This document shows, one piece after another, positions 17,110-25,574 of a DNA stretch of 64,000 bases; the first letter of the stretch is position 1, and each line of letters starts with the position of its first letter. The notes below the pieces were generated by a model, which worked only from the letters and a program-made list of their open reading frames with translations, was not told the DNA's origin and ran no database searches. Source of the DNA: JBAZLV01 sp964586075 (GTDB taxonomy: Bacteria; Nitrospirota; UBA9217); NCBI GenBank assembly GCA_964586075.1, contig CAZPGZ010000013.1, positions 21,408 through 85,407 of the forward strand, written 5' to 3'. Position numbers and translations under genes: made by a program.

Positions 17110-18261
17110 CTATACCATTACTTCCTTGTAAAGCGCAAGGTATCGGGTAGACATACGGTCGGACGAATAGTTCGTCCTGACTGTTTCATACCCACGTTCA
17201 GCATAACGTCTTCGCTTGCCGTCATCTGCAAGCAGTGAAGAAAGTGAATCTTCCAGCCCCTGAACATCCCCAGGGGCAACAAGAATGCCGTTTTCTGCCT
17301 GGATGATATTCGGAATAGCACCTACGCTCGTGGCTATGACCGGTTTCTGCGCAGCCATGGCTTCCAGCAATACCATGGGAAGTCCTTCTTTTATTGAAGG
17401 AAGGACGAATATATCCATAATGGACAGAAGTTCCGGGATGTCCGTCCGGAAACCGGTGAAAATTACATTTTTATTCAAACCGTACTGCTCAGTTTCCTGC
17501 TTCAAGAAACCCAGAAGAGGGCCTTCTCCCACAATAAGCATCTTAACAGCTCTGCCGGAGGCGAAAATATTTCTGGCGGCCTGCAAAAGATACGTGTGTC
17601 CTTTTTCCACGCCGAGATTTCCTATAGTGCCGATCACAAGCTCATTGAGCGAAATCCCCAGTTCACGTTTAAGTTTTTCCGCCGGATGATGGTTCTGAAA
17701 TCTTGTCAGATCAATCCCATTGTCTATAACACTGATCTTTTCCGCCGGTACGCCTGAATTCAACATGTCACTTTTTACACCTTCCGATACAGCGACAATT
17801 TTATTAAAAAAACGAATCAGCAGACTGTCAATCCGTCGGTATATGCGTAGTTTCCAGTGAGACGTAAGCCAGTTATGGTTTGTCGCTACAAGCGGCATGC
17901 CTTTTCTTCTGGCCAGCAAGGCATAAAAATTTGACTTATATCCGTGGCAATGAATGATATCGATGTTTTTTTTACAGACAAATGTCCTGATCGCTTCAAC
18001 CGTTCTGCTGTCGAATTTTGCCTTGCAGGGAAAAACAACCGCAGCTATGGAATTCTTTCCCGCCTCCTCCACGACTTCCTTGTGGGGATTATAGGTATTC
18101 ATGATGACGCCGATAACAGGTTCGCACTGTTGCCGCTTCAGACTGCTGCACAGTTCGATCGCAACCCGTTCAGCCCCATACAGTCCTCTGCTGCTGATCA
18201 AGTGCAAAACTTTCAGGGGTCGCGCTGTATTTGTCGGGTGTGAAGATGTCAACTCTTGCAC
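17110..18261 (-). CDS. GT4 glycosyltransferase
   Basis: This 383-residue retaining GT-B glycosyltransferase has the N-terminal SRGLYGAERVAIEL, the donor-domain GTIGNLGVEKGHTYLLQAA and the E-x7-E motif KEGLPMVLLEAM, all normal for GT4 of EPS loci. It starts with GTG 18261 with GGAG 7 nt upstream, overlapping the end of the phosphoglycosyl transferase gene by 13 bp. Confidence 0.9.
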   Translation of the reverse strand: MQELTSSHPTNTARPLKVLHLISSRGLYGAERVAIELCSSLKRQQCEPVIGVIMNTYNPHKEVVEEAGKNSIAAVVFPCKAKFDSRTVEAIRTFVCKKNIDIIHCHGYKSNFYALLARRKGMPLVATNHNWLTSHWKLRIYRRIDSLLIRFFNKIVAVSEGVKSDMLNSGVPAEKISVIDNGIDLTRFQNHHPAEKLKRELGISLNELVIGTIGNLGVEKGHTYLLQAARNIFASGRAVKMLIVGEGPLLGFLKQETEQYGLNKNVIFTGFRTDIPELLSIMDIFVLPSIKEGLPMVLLEAMAAQKPVIATSVGAIPNIIQAENGILVAPGDVQGLEDSLSSLLADDGKRRRYAERGYETVRTNYSSDRMSTRYLALYKEVMV

Positions 18262-18905
18262 GTATCATCTCCGCACTTTTTGGCATTCTGCATGATGTCC
18301 TGCTTTTGCGCCGGAACCAAAATCCGGTAGAAAGTCAGAAAAATAAGTTTCATATCATAGAAAAATGAACGATGCAATATGTATTCCTTTGCCATCCGCA
18401 TTTTTTCCGGAAGAAGCACGGTCAGATAAAAATGCTCCGGGTTGTCCTGTCCTTTCAGAACGCTTTCTTCATCCCTGAATGTCAGAGATGAAATATCCGT
18501 AATGCCTGGGCGCACGCTCAGGATTGTTTCATATTCCTGTTTGTAATACTCGACATATTTTTTTACTTCCGGCCGTGGTCCCACTATGCTCATATCGCCT
18601 TTTGCCACATTGATAAGCTGCGGCAGTTCATCAATTTTTGTCTTTCGCAATATCCGTCCAATCGCGGTAACACGTGCGTCGCCGCCCGCAGTAATCTGCA
18701 ATCCGCTTTTCTGAGCATCACGCACCATGGTTCTGAATTTGTAAATAAAAAACGGTTTGAACCTCCGGCCTATCCGTTCCTGTTTGAAGAAAACAGGACC
18801 ATTGCTGCCGAATCTGACCAGAAAAGCGACAACGATAAAAAGCGGCAACAGGACCACAAGTCCAATCAAAGCACTAAAAAAATCAAAAAGGCGTTTTATC
18901 ATCAT
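18249..18905 (-). CDS. Small (PglC-like) phosphoglycosyl transferase
   Basis: This enzyme moves a sugar-1-phosphate from a UDP-sugar to undecaprenyl phosphate and so starts the repeat unit. It has a single N-terminal hydrophobic (re-entrant) helix KRLFDFFSALIGLVVLLPLF and then the catalytic core with YKFRTMV, KIDELPQL and GDMSIVGPRPE. The small size (about 218 residues) puts it with PglC/WcaJ-core monotopic enzymes, not the five-helix WbaP type. The start is uncertain: ATG 18905 fits the family length, but neither it nor the GTG at 18941 has a clear ribosome site. It sits among genes for a 4-amino sugar, which may be its substrate. Confidence 0.88.
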   Translation of the reverse strand: MMIKRLFDFFSALIGLVVLLPLFIVVAFLVRFGSNGPVFFKQERIGRRFKPFFIYKFRTMVRDAQKSGLQITAGGDARVTAIGRILRKTKIDELPQLINVAKGDMSIVGPRPEVKKYVEYYKQEYETILSVRPGITDISSLTFRDEESVLKGQDNPEHFYLTVLLPEKMRMAKEYILHRSFFYDMKLIFLTFYRILVPAQKQDIMQNAKKCGDDTCKS

Positions 18906-18947
18906 AGCATGTAAGCATAAATAACGGTGCGGGGCGCGCACGCGTTG

Positions 18948-20171
18948 TTATTTCTTATAGAGCGTGATAACTTCCCTGACAGTCCGAATCACCCGGTCAA
19001 TATCACTCTCGGTCATTTTCGGATAAATTGGCAGAGAGATTATTCTCTTGTAGGTTTCGTATGCCACAGGATACTGTTCAGGCTTGTATCCAAAGGTGTC
19101 CCGGTAATACGGATGGATATGCAATGGGATAAAGTGTACGGAGGTCCCGATTCCCCGCTGCCTCAGTTCCTCGATGAATCGGTTCCGGTCGATGTTCAGG
19201 GTCTCCAGATTCAGCTTGAGCACATACAGATGCCAGCCGTGTTTATATTGCTGGGCACCACCCATTAACTCCGAAGAGTTGTTCCCGTCCATTTCCGGCA
19301 GTTCAACTGCCGAAAGCTTCGAAAATGCCTGACTGTATCTTTCGGCGATATATTTTCTCCGTTTCCATAATTCATCGGCTTTTTTCAGCTGAACAATGCC
19401 CAGAGCAGCCGCTGTATCCGTGAGATTGTACTTATAGCCCGGCGCTATAATTTCATAATACCAGCTTCCTTCCGCCGTATATCTTTTCCAGGCATCTTTG
19501 CTGATTCCGTGCAGGCTCATAATCCTCATCCTATCGGCCCACTCGTCGTTGTTCGTTGTTATCATTCCGCCTTCACCGGTAGAAATATTTTTTGTCGCAT
19601 AAAAGCTAAAGCAGGTAATGTCGCCGATCGTCCCGATAATGTCCTTGCCATATACTGCAGGAAAAGCGTGCGCCGCATCCTCAATGACCATTAACCCGTA
19701 TTTCCTGGCGATGGCCATAATTGCCTCCATGGCACAGGGACGGCCGGCGTAATGAACAGGAATGACGGCTTTCGGCAGAGCAGAGCCGCGCTCAGCGCAT
19801 GAAGACAGATACGCTTCTATGCCAGCAGGGTCAATGTTCATTGTTACCGGGTCAATATCAACGAAAACCGGTACTGCTTTGAAGTAGCGGATCACTTCGG
19901 CGGTGGCAGCAAACGTCATGGGAGTTGTAACAACCGAATCTCCCTCTTTGATTCCGATGGCTTCCAACGCAAGATGGAGAGCTGCCGTGCATGAATTTAC
20001 CGCGACAGCGTGTTTGCACCCGATATACTTTGCGAAATCGCTTTCAAACTGCTTCGTTCTGGGGCCTGTCGTTATCCAGCCTGTCTTCAGCGTTTCCACA
20101 ACTGCCTGAATTTCTTCATCTCCTATTAACGGGAGAGAAAAGGGAAGGAAATCATTTTTACTTGAATTCAT
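18948..20171 (-). CDS. DegT/DnrJ/EryC1-family PLP sugar aminotransferase
   Basis: This 407-residue enzyme transfers an amino group to a keto-sugar nucleotide. It has GWITTGPRTKQFE at the start, NSCTAALHLAL, IEDAAHAFPAVYG (PLP-binding Asp) and the PLP lysine in SFYATKNISTGEGG. The start at ATG 20171 has AAGGAG 7 nt upstream; upstream in-frame sequence to 20246 overlaps the previous gene and is left out. With the 4,6-dehydratase at 13.2 kb and the formyltransferase next to it, it should make a UDP-4-amino-sugar. Confidence 0.92.
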   Translation of the reverse strand: MNSSKNDFLPFSLPLIGDEEIQAVVETLKTGWITTGPRTKQFESDFAKYIGCKHAVAVNSCTAALHLALEAIGIKEGDSVVTTPMTFAATAEVIRYFKAVPVFVDIDPVTMNIDPAGIEAYLSSCAERGSALPKAVIPVHYAGRPCAMEAIMAIARKYGLMVIEDAAHAFPAVYGKDIIGTIGDITCFSFYATKNISTGEGGMITTNNDEWADRMRIMSLHGISKDAWKRYTAEGSWYYEIIAPGYKYNLTDTAAALGIVQLKKADELWKRRKYIAERYSQAFSKLSAVELPEMDGNNSSELMGGAQQYKHGWHLYVLKLNLETLNIDRNRFIEELRQRGIGTSVHFIPLHIHPYYRDTFGYKPEQYPVAYETYKRIISLPIYPKMTESDIDRVIRTVREVITLYKK

Positions 20172-20188
20172 CTTACGCTCCTTGAATG

Positions 20189-20968
20189 TTATCTGAATCT
20201 TCTGCCCTGGCTCAGAAAACGCTTTACATCTTCCCTGCCCGGCCAACCATAGTAATTTCCCTTAGTCATATCGAGCGAACGGGTTGCTACGTCGTTCCTG
20301 GCAATTTTTTCTATGCCTTCAAGCACCATTTCCGCACCAATCTGCTTGGAATTTCGGATAAAAGAATCCAGAGTGTCATTCGCGCGGATGGGGAATTTTC
20401 TCTGGACCAACACGTCGCCCGCATCGACCTTCTCATTCACAAAAAACAGCGTGCTCCCCGCCTCCTTTTCACCATTTGCAAGGACCCAAAACGACGGCAT
20501 TACTCCCCGATAATCAGGCAGCAGCGAACCATGAAGGTTCAAACAGCCTTTTGGCGCCAGTTGGATCAAGTCCTTTTTGAATATCTGCGGACATGATATG
20601 GATATGATAAGTTCTGTGCTCCAATCTTTTAAGAGTTGCCGGGTCTCCGGGCTGTTTACATCAAGAGCCTGCACATAAGGAATACCGTACGCCGCCAGCA
20701 CCGACTTAAGCGAGTAATATTTTCCTGTTTTGCCACCAAAACGGTCCATCACCTTGTGTGAAAGGACCTGAACGGAAAGCATCCCGGCTTCCCAGAAGCC
20801 GAACGTTTTTGCGTAGCGCAGCGCAAGGCCCACCGTTGTAGTTTTTTTATAAAGCGGTGGGACGACAACTACCTTAACCTCGTGCCGACTCTTCAGATGT
20901 TCAAGAACAAATTGGTAGAAATTCGGCAAATACAGCGGTTCATCCGGCGTTAAAAAAACAATGCGCAT
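20189..20968 (-). CDS. Formyltransferase (Fmt-like), probably N-formylating an amino sugar
   Basis: This 259-residue protein has the formyl-transferase fold: the catalytic Asn-His in CLNLHGSLLPDYRG and the Asp in KVDAGDVLVQ form the N-H-D triad of enzymes that use N10-formyl-tetrahydrofolate. It lacks the C-terminal tRNA-binding domain of methionyl-tRNA formyltransferase. It directly precedes (18 bp) the DegT aminotransferase, so a sugar amine is the likely acceptor, as in the VioF and WlaRD type pathways. Its own start ATG 20968 is adjacent to the stop of the deacetylase gene. Confidence 0.88.
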   Translation of the reverse strand: MRIVFLTPDEPLYLPNFYQFVLEHLKSRHEVKVVVVPPLYKKTTTVGLALRYAKTFGFWEAGMLSVQVLSHKVMDRFGGKTGKYYSLKSVLAAYGIPYVQALDVNSPETRQLLKDWSTELIISISCPQIFKKDLIQLAPKGCLNLHGSLLPDYRGVMPSFWVLANGEKEAGSTLFFVNEKVDAGDVLVQRKFPIRANDTLDSFIRNSKQIGAEMVLEGIEKIARNDVATRSLDMTKGNYYGWPGREDVKRFLSQGRRFR

Positions 20969-20969
20969 G

Positions 20970-21824
20970 CTATGTACCTGCCTTTTCGCGGTTTTTTTGC
21001 AGAATGTCTGATATTGTTCCGAACCGGCTCAACTGCAGAAGTCCGGCTACCTTTGCCTCGAATCCTGCACGTCCAATTCCCTGATGCAGCCTGCGGTTGA
21101 CAGGAACATGCTTCATCATTTCACGCCATTCCTGCGGGTTAAATTCGTACGGATGACAATAGATGACAAACGACATATTTTCTTTCTCAATCCGCTTCAA
21201 ACATCGCCGCAGAAACCAGGCCGGAAACAAACGAAAATATCCGCCTCCTCCTATCGGAATGCGAAGGCCTGAGGGCCGCTTTAGTTGGAGGACAGTAACC
21301 GGCAGTTCTTCCAGCAGCCCATTCGTTGTTTCAATCAGGCTGTATCCCCGTTCAAAACCTTCTATGCCGTAGCGAGGTGTTTTTAAAGGGAAAATGGATG
21401 AATCAAATTTAATACCGCATTCAACCATGACATCAAACGCCCAAAAGTTGTCCTTGTCGATCGAAAAATCAGGGGCACGGAATCCGGTTACCGGTTTTCC
21501 GATAATGTCTTCAATCAGTCTGCCCGTCTCCGTTAATTCCTGTTTAAATGCTTTCGGCGTAAGACTGTAAACCGGTCGATGAGAATACCCGTGCGACTGA
21601 ACTTCATGGCCGTTCGTACAGATTTCCTTGATCAACTGTGGATACTGCTTTGCAACCATGCCCTGGACGAAAAACGTACCCTTTACATTCAAACGCTCAA
21701 GAAAGCCAAGAACATGCCGTGTGTTCCGGACGCAGAGTTCACTGATGGGCGCGTCGAAATTATAAGAAGACTGGTACCAGTCTTCAACATCTACGGAAAA
21801 GGCGTGAATACTGTTGTTTGCCAT
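20970..21824 (-). CDS. Polysaccharide deacetylase of the PEP-CTERM-locus type (DUF3473)
   Basis: This 284-residue protein is a NodB-fold deacetylase of the subfamily tied to exosortase-A EPS loci. The first motif is SVDVEDWYQ instead of TFDDG, the metal motif is SHGYSHR, then comes GFRAPDFSID and the C-terminal DUF3473 part (GGGYFRLFPAWFLRR, YCHPYEF). It is cytoplasmic by sequence. Its presence is one of the marks of a PEP-CTERM type EPS locus. Confidence 0.9.
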   Translation of the reverse strand: MANNSIHAFSVDVEDWYQSSYNFDAPISELCVRNTRHVLGFLERLNVKGTFFVQGMVAKQYPQLIKEICTNGHEVQSHGYSHRPVYSLTPKAFKQELTETGRLIEDIIGKPVTGFRAPDFSIDKDNFWAFDVMVECGIKFDSSIFPLKTPRYGIEGFERGYSLIETTNGLLEELPVTVLQLKRPSGLRIPIGGGGYFRLFPAWFLRRCLKRIEKENMSFVIYCHPYEFNPQEWREMMKHVPVNRRLHQGIGRAGFEAKVAGLLQLSRFGTISDILQKNREKAGT

Positions 21825-21829
21825 ATTCG

Positions 21830-22861
21830 TTATCTGCTGAGTGATTCGAACCAGCTTGATTTGAAATTGAGGAATCGGTTAGCCAATCCAAACAGAAAGC
21901 CTGTTCCGAAGCCTGTATGAATACAGAAGATGGAGGCGGCAATGCCGGGCCAAAATTTCACCTCGTGCCTCAGGGCGATTCTGAGGGCTTCCGCTGCAAG
22001 TGCAACCAGATAACCGCCTGTGTACAGAAAAAAGCATGCGGCCGCATAGTGGCTGAGCAGTCCAGCGCACCCCAGTACGCCGAATCCGGCTACAAGCAGT
22101 GCTGGCATGTAATGGCGCCATGACGCCTGCCGGGGATGCTTTTCCAACACAAATACTTTCCAATAACCGTATTGCAAAAACTGTTTGAACAGCTGTTTGA
22201 ACGTCTTTCTAGGAAAATACTGGATCTTGATTCTGCCTGATTGAATGACTTTGCCTCCATCCTTTCTCAAACGGAACGACAACTCATCATCCTGATTCCT
22301 GATCATACGTTCATCATACAAGCCGACTTCAATGAGACGGCTTTTTTTGAAACAGCCGCCGTATACCGCATCGGTCTCGCCGATAAAATCTCCCCGATCA
22401 CGCAAGGCGCCTCCCAAGGCTATGGGACTTTTATATGCAAGCGCAATGCTTTGCTGCGTGTAGGTAACGCCTGCCGGCACCAGCACGCCACCGGCATTAT
22501 CGGCACCGGTCTGCTCCATAAGGCCAATCAGTTCCGTTAAATAGTTTTTCGGATGAACGCACCGTACATCTGCGCGCACGATATATTCCCCCCGAGCCTG
22601 CATGATTCCAAGATTCATGCCGTGTGGAACCGTTTTCTGCGGGTTGTCCAGAACAATCAGCCCAGGGTATTTAGTCCGAAGCGTTGTATAGATATCCCTG
22701 GTTCCATCCGTGCTCATGCCGTCAATGACAATAACTTCAAAATCGCCGGCAGGTGCGTCAAAACCATAAATGTTATTCAGACAGCTTTCGATATGCCCAG
22801 CTTCGTTTCTGCAGGGGATCAGAACAGAAACTTTGAATTTTTGTCCAACGTTGTTTTCCAT
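21830..22861 (-). CDS. GT2 glycosyltransferase with C-terminal membrane segments (ExoA-like)
   Basis: This GT-A fold enzyme has SVLIPCRNEAGHIESCL, the nucleotide-binding VIDGMSTDGTRD, the RADVRCVHP acceptor/metal region and a QDDELSFRLRKDGG motif, then three to four hydrophobic helices at the C-terminus (about 245-335). It resembles ExoA-type enzymes that extend lipid-linked EPS oligosaccharides. I place the start at ATG 22861, with AGG 8 nt upstream; 343 residues. Confidence 0.87.
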   Translation of the reverse strand: MENNVGQKFKVSVLIPCRNEAGHIESCLNNIYGFDAPAGDFEVIVIDGMSTDGTRDIYTTLRTKYPGLIVLDNPQKTVPHGMNLGIMQARGEYIVRADVRCVHPKNYLTELIGLMEQTGADNAGGVLVPAGVTYTQQSIALAYKSPIALGGALRDRGDFIGETDAVYGGCFKKSRLIEVGLYDERMIRNQDDELSFRLRKDGGKVIQSGRIKIQYFPRKTFKQLFKQFLQYGYWKVFVLEKHPRQASWRHYMPALLVAGFGVLGCAGLLSHYAAACFFLYTGGYLVALAAEALRIALRHEVKFWPGIAASIFCIHTGFGTGFLFGLANRFLNFKSSWFESLSR

Positions 22862-22900
22862 GTACATAACCTGCTCACTCGTTCGCAATATGACTTGCAC

Positions 22901-24160
22901 TTAATGAAACTCGTATGCTCCCATATCGAAACCAGTCCCTTGAGGCCGCTTCACACCGTTTTTATCCATCGTGACATCCGGCAACGCTACTCCCCTATTG
23001 ATTGCAGCGGAGTTCTGCTGGAGATGAAAATTTTCCTGCCGCGGACTTACAAACCGAGGATCGCCGATCACCGGAGACGTATCCGTCAATTTCAGCAGTT
23101 TTACCGGCTTGGGCCAGTACAAGTTATTCGCGAGCTTGATAGTCGAATTTCCTTTTTCGTTTTTCACATGCTGCGTATTCGCCGTCGAGCCGTCGGCGTT
23201 CGAAAGATCGAATATATTATTCTGCACGACAACGCTGTTTACATCCCGTTCGGTTCCATAAATCGACAGCGCCGCCCCTCCATTGCCGAAAATAGTATTA
23301 TTGAAAATTTTCACGTGTGACACAACACCCGGGATATAGATGCCGCTGTGGGGATTGTTAAAAAGGATATTGTTTCTGATAATGACATTTTCAATTCTTG
23401 CGTGATCATATGCCGCAAGGATGATTCCCGACCGCTGCAGAGAATTTGAGACAATATTTCCTTCTATGACAACATCTTTTATCAGCCGCTCAAAACCCGG
23501 TTTGTCGCCGCCGCGCCGCTGGTCAAAGACATGAATTCCATAGCCGCTCATTCCGCGTGCAGTGTTGTTTTTTATTTTAATATTTGTCCCGTGGCTGATA
23601 TAGTAGCAATGGCCCTGGGTTCCGACGCTGCTTGCTTTGATATCGCAGACATTTCCTTCAAGAAGAATATTATTGCCGCTCACGCCGATCGCATCCCATG
23701 AATACCCGGCACCTGAAAAATTATTATTTACCAGCTGTATCGTGGTACGGTTGATCCCGCCCGCGCCGATTGACTTTCCGTTTCTAAAATGCAGCCCTTC
23801 AATGCGGATATAGTCGCATTCGATGATAAAGGGCCTTTGACTGTTCACAAAAACAGGCGTTTCGTGCGGATACGCTTTTATCGTCACCAACTTTCCGGGT
23901 GCGCCGCAGTGGCCGTATTCCGCACGGAGCCATACTTCACCTTCCTGATAGGTTCCGCCGCGAACAAGCACAGTGTCTCCCGGCCGCGCTTTTCGCGCCG
24001 CGTATTCCACGCTGCCCCAGGGACTGCTCTGAGAGCCGCTGTTTCTGTCAGATCCGCTTGGTGAAACATAATAGGTGTCTCCTGCACCGATTGCGGAGGC
24101 AGGAATCATGGTCAGAATGAGAATAAAAAGAAAAAAACAATATAAGACAGGTTTATACAC
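22901..24160 (-). CDS. Secreted right-handed beta-helix protein in the EPS operon
   Basis: This 419-residue protein has a Sec signal peptide (about 1-25, ending PASAIGA) and then YYVSPSGSDRNSGSQSSPW, the start typical of DUF1565/parallel beta-helix proteins. About ten rungs follow with repeated (I/V)xI(R/E)NN patterns, ending in AINRGVALPDV...FDMGAYEF. Such proteins in EPS loci (compare AlgG/PelA-like helices) bind, cleave or epimerise the polymer in the periplasm; catalytic residues are not evident. The GTG at 24160 is chosen for its GGAGG 4 nt upstream; it overlaps the ligase gene by 8 bp. Confidence 0.85.
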   Translation of the reverse strand: MYKPVLYCFFLFILILTMIPASAIGAGDTYYVSPSGSDRNSGSQSSPWGSVEYAARKARPGDTVLVRGGTYQEGEVWLRAEYGHCGAPGKLVTIKAYPHETPVFVNSQRPFIIECDYIRIEGLHFRNGKSIGAGGINRTTIQLVNNNFSGAGYSWDAIGVSGNNILLEGNVCDIKASSVGTQGHCYYISHGTNIKIKNNTARGMSGYGIHVFDQRRGGDKPGFERLIKDVVIEGNIVSNSLQRSGIILAAYDHARIENVIIRNNILFNNPHSGIYIPGVVSHVKIFNNTIFGNGGAALSIYGTERDVNSVVVQNNIFDLSNADGSTANTQHVKNEKGNSTIKLANNLYWPKPVKLLKLTDTSPVIGDPRFVSPRQENFHLQQNSAAINRGVALPDVTMDKNGVKRPQGTGFDMGAYEFH

Positions 24161-25520
24161 GTTTCCTCCCTGGGACCTCAAGCATCGCTTTGCCGGCATC
24201 AGGAACTGAATTTTCGACCTGCGTGGCTTGCTGTTTCGCAGATTTCATTAACAGAATTCCTCTATCGGTCAGTCCCCAAAAAACCCAAAAATATGTCCCC
24301 ATTTCATAATAGGAAAAGCGATCGCCAAAAATATTTGTAATGGCATGCGCTATAGCGCATCCGATAAAACCGAGCCCGAGACCGCGTTGAAATTGGCTTG
24401 TGCCGCCTCTGAACAACTTCCAGCCGCTTCTGAGCGCACCCAAAAAAATGAGCAGCAATAAGAACGTGCCGATAAGGCCTTGCTCGCACAAAGTCTTTAA
24501 ATAGAAGTTATGCGTGTCTGACCAGTGCTCATTGATATGCGCCACGGTAAAGCCTTTGAATCCGCTCCCGAAAATCGGATATTCATGGAACATGTCCATT
24601 GCTGAGTTCCAGAGCATCAGCCGTGCCGCTGCGGAAGACTCCAGCTCACCGGTTCCGCTTTCGGTCATCTGTATACGCTCAACGACTGAAGTCGGCAACA
24701 CGACCTGCCACAGCAGGACAAGCAATACAACCGCAACTAAAAGACGCCTGTCTTTCAGAAGGCCATAAACCGCCACCGCGCTAAAAGCAGCAAGGTATGC
24801 TCCTCGGGAGAACGTAAAAAAGAGCGGATGAAGTGAAAAAATCAAGGCCGCCAGATACAGCCATTTTCTTTTCCGATCCTTGTCCAGAAGGAAAAGGCCC
24901 AGGATAAATGAAAAACAATAGGCGATAAACGCACCGTAGTGGTTCGAACCGAGCCCGGCGACCCAGAATGGACCCGCGTCCCTGCTTTCATCGACAAAAG
25001 ATGCGCCTGCCGTAAAATTCCTGAAGCTTTTTACAGCGACGTACAAGACCACCAGGGTCATGATGACAACCAGTTGTTTCTGCTGTTTTTCATCCTTGAT
25101 TGCGCTCACGGTCAGAAAATAGGTGAAGATCATGACGCAATAACTTTTCCAGATCACGAGAACCTGGCTTTCCCGCGTTATGGGTGTGGGAAGGCCGAAA
25201 TTCAGGCTGACATTCCATACCGAAATATAGCTGACGATAAGGAAAATCAGCACGATAACGGAATTATCGGATTTTGAAAAACCTTTTTTATTTACGAAAA
25301 TGCCGATAAATACTGCAAAGACCAGCATGTCGATGAAATCTTTGCCGTACGGAAAGCTATATAGTTTATGGTACACATTCGGCTGCGGTATCAAGGCGAC
25401 TGCCAGATACAGCGCCCATTCCGCTTTTTTGGCAATGCTGATAACAGCGGTGATAATTCCGCCGAAATAAAGCGTATTGACTAATATCCAACTAATGATT
25501 GGTCGTAAAAAAGCTATCAT
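24153..25520 (-). CDS. O-antigen polymerase/ligase-like membrane protein (exosortase-A-associated type)
   Basis: This 455-residue protein has about eleven transmembrane helices and the Wzy/WaaL-type domain: the FFTFSRGAYLAA segment and the large periplasmic loop with HNFYLKTLCEQGLIGT. The N-terminal part (FGGIITAVISI ... KLYSFPYGKDFIDMLVF) matches the probable O-glycosylation ligase family of PEP-CTERM EPS loci. It may polymerise the repeat unit (Wzy) or ligate it to a protein or lipid; the sequence cannot decide. Confidence 0.85.
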   Translation of the reverse strand: MIAFLRPIISWILVNTLYFGGIITAVISIAKKAEWALYLAVALIPQPNVYHKLYSFPYGKDFIDMLVFAVFIGIFVNKKGFSKSDNSVIVLIFLIVSYISVWNVSLNFGLPTPITRESQVLVIWKSYCVMIFTYFLTVSAIKDEKQQKQLVVIMTLVVLYVAVKSFRNFTAGASFVDESRDAGPFWVAGLGSNHYGAFIAYCFSFILGLFLLDKDRKRKWLYLAALIFSLHPLFFTFSRGAYLAAFSAVAVYGLLKDRRLLVAVVLLVLLWQVVLPTSVVERIQMTESGTGELESSAAARLMLWNSAMDMFHEYPIFGSGFKGFTVAHINEHWSDTHNFYLKTLCEQGLIGTFLLLLIFLGALRSGWKLFRGGTSQFQRGLGLGFIGCAIAHAITNIFGDRFSYYEMGTYFWVFWGLTDRGILLMKSAKQQATQVENSVPDAGKAMLEVPGRKRV

Positions 25521-25574
25521 GTATTATGCCTGCTGTTTTGTTAGAATTAGTTCCGGCAAGTGGAATTGCCGGAA

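Noticed and set aside
22553..23320. 255-codon open frame on the plus strand
   Set aside because: It spans the junction of two well-supported minus-strand genes (GT2 and beta-helix) and resembles no protein family.
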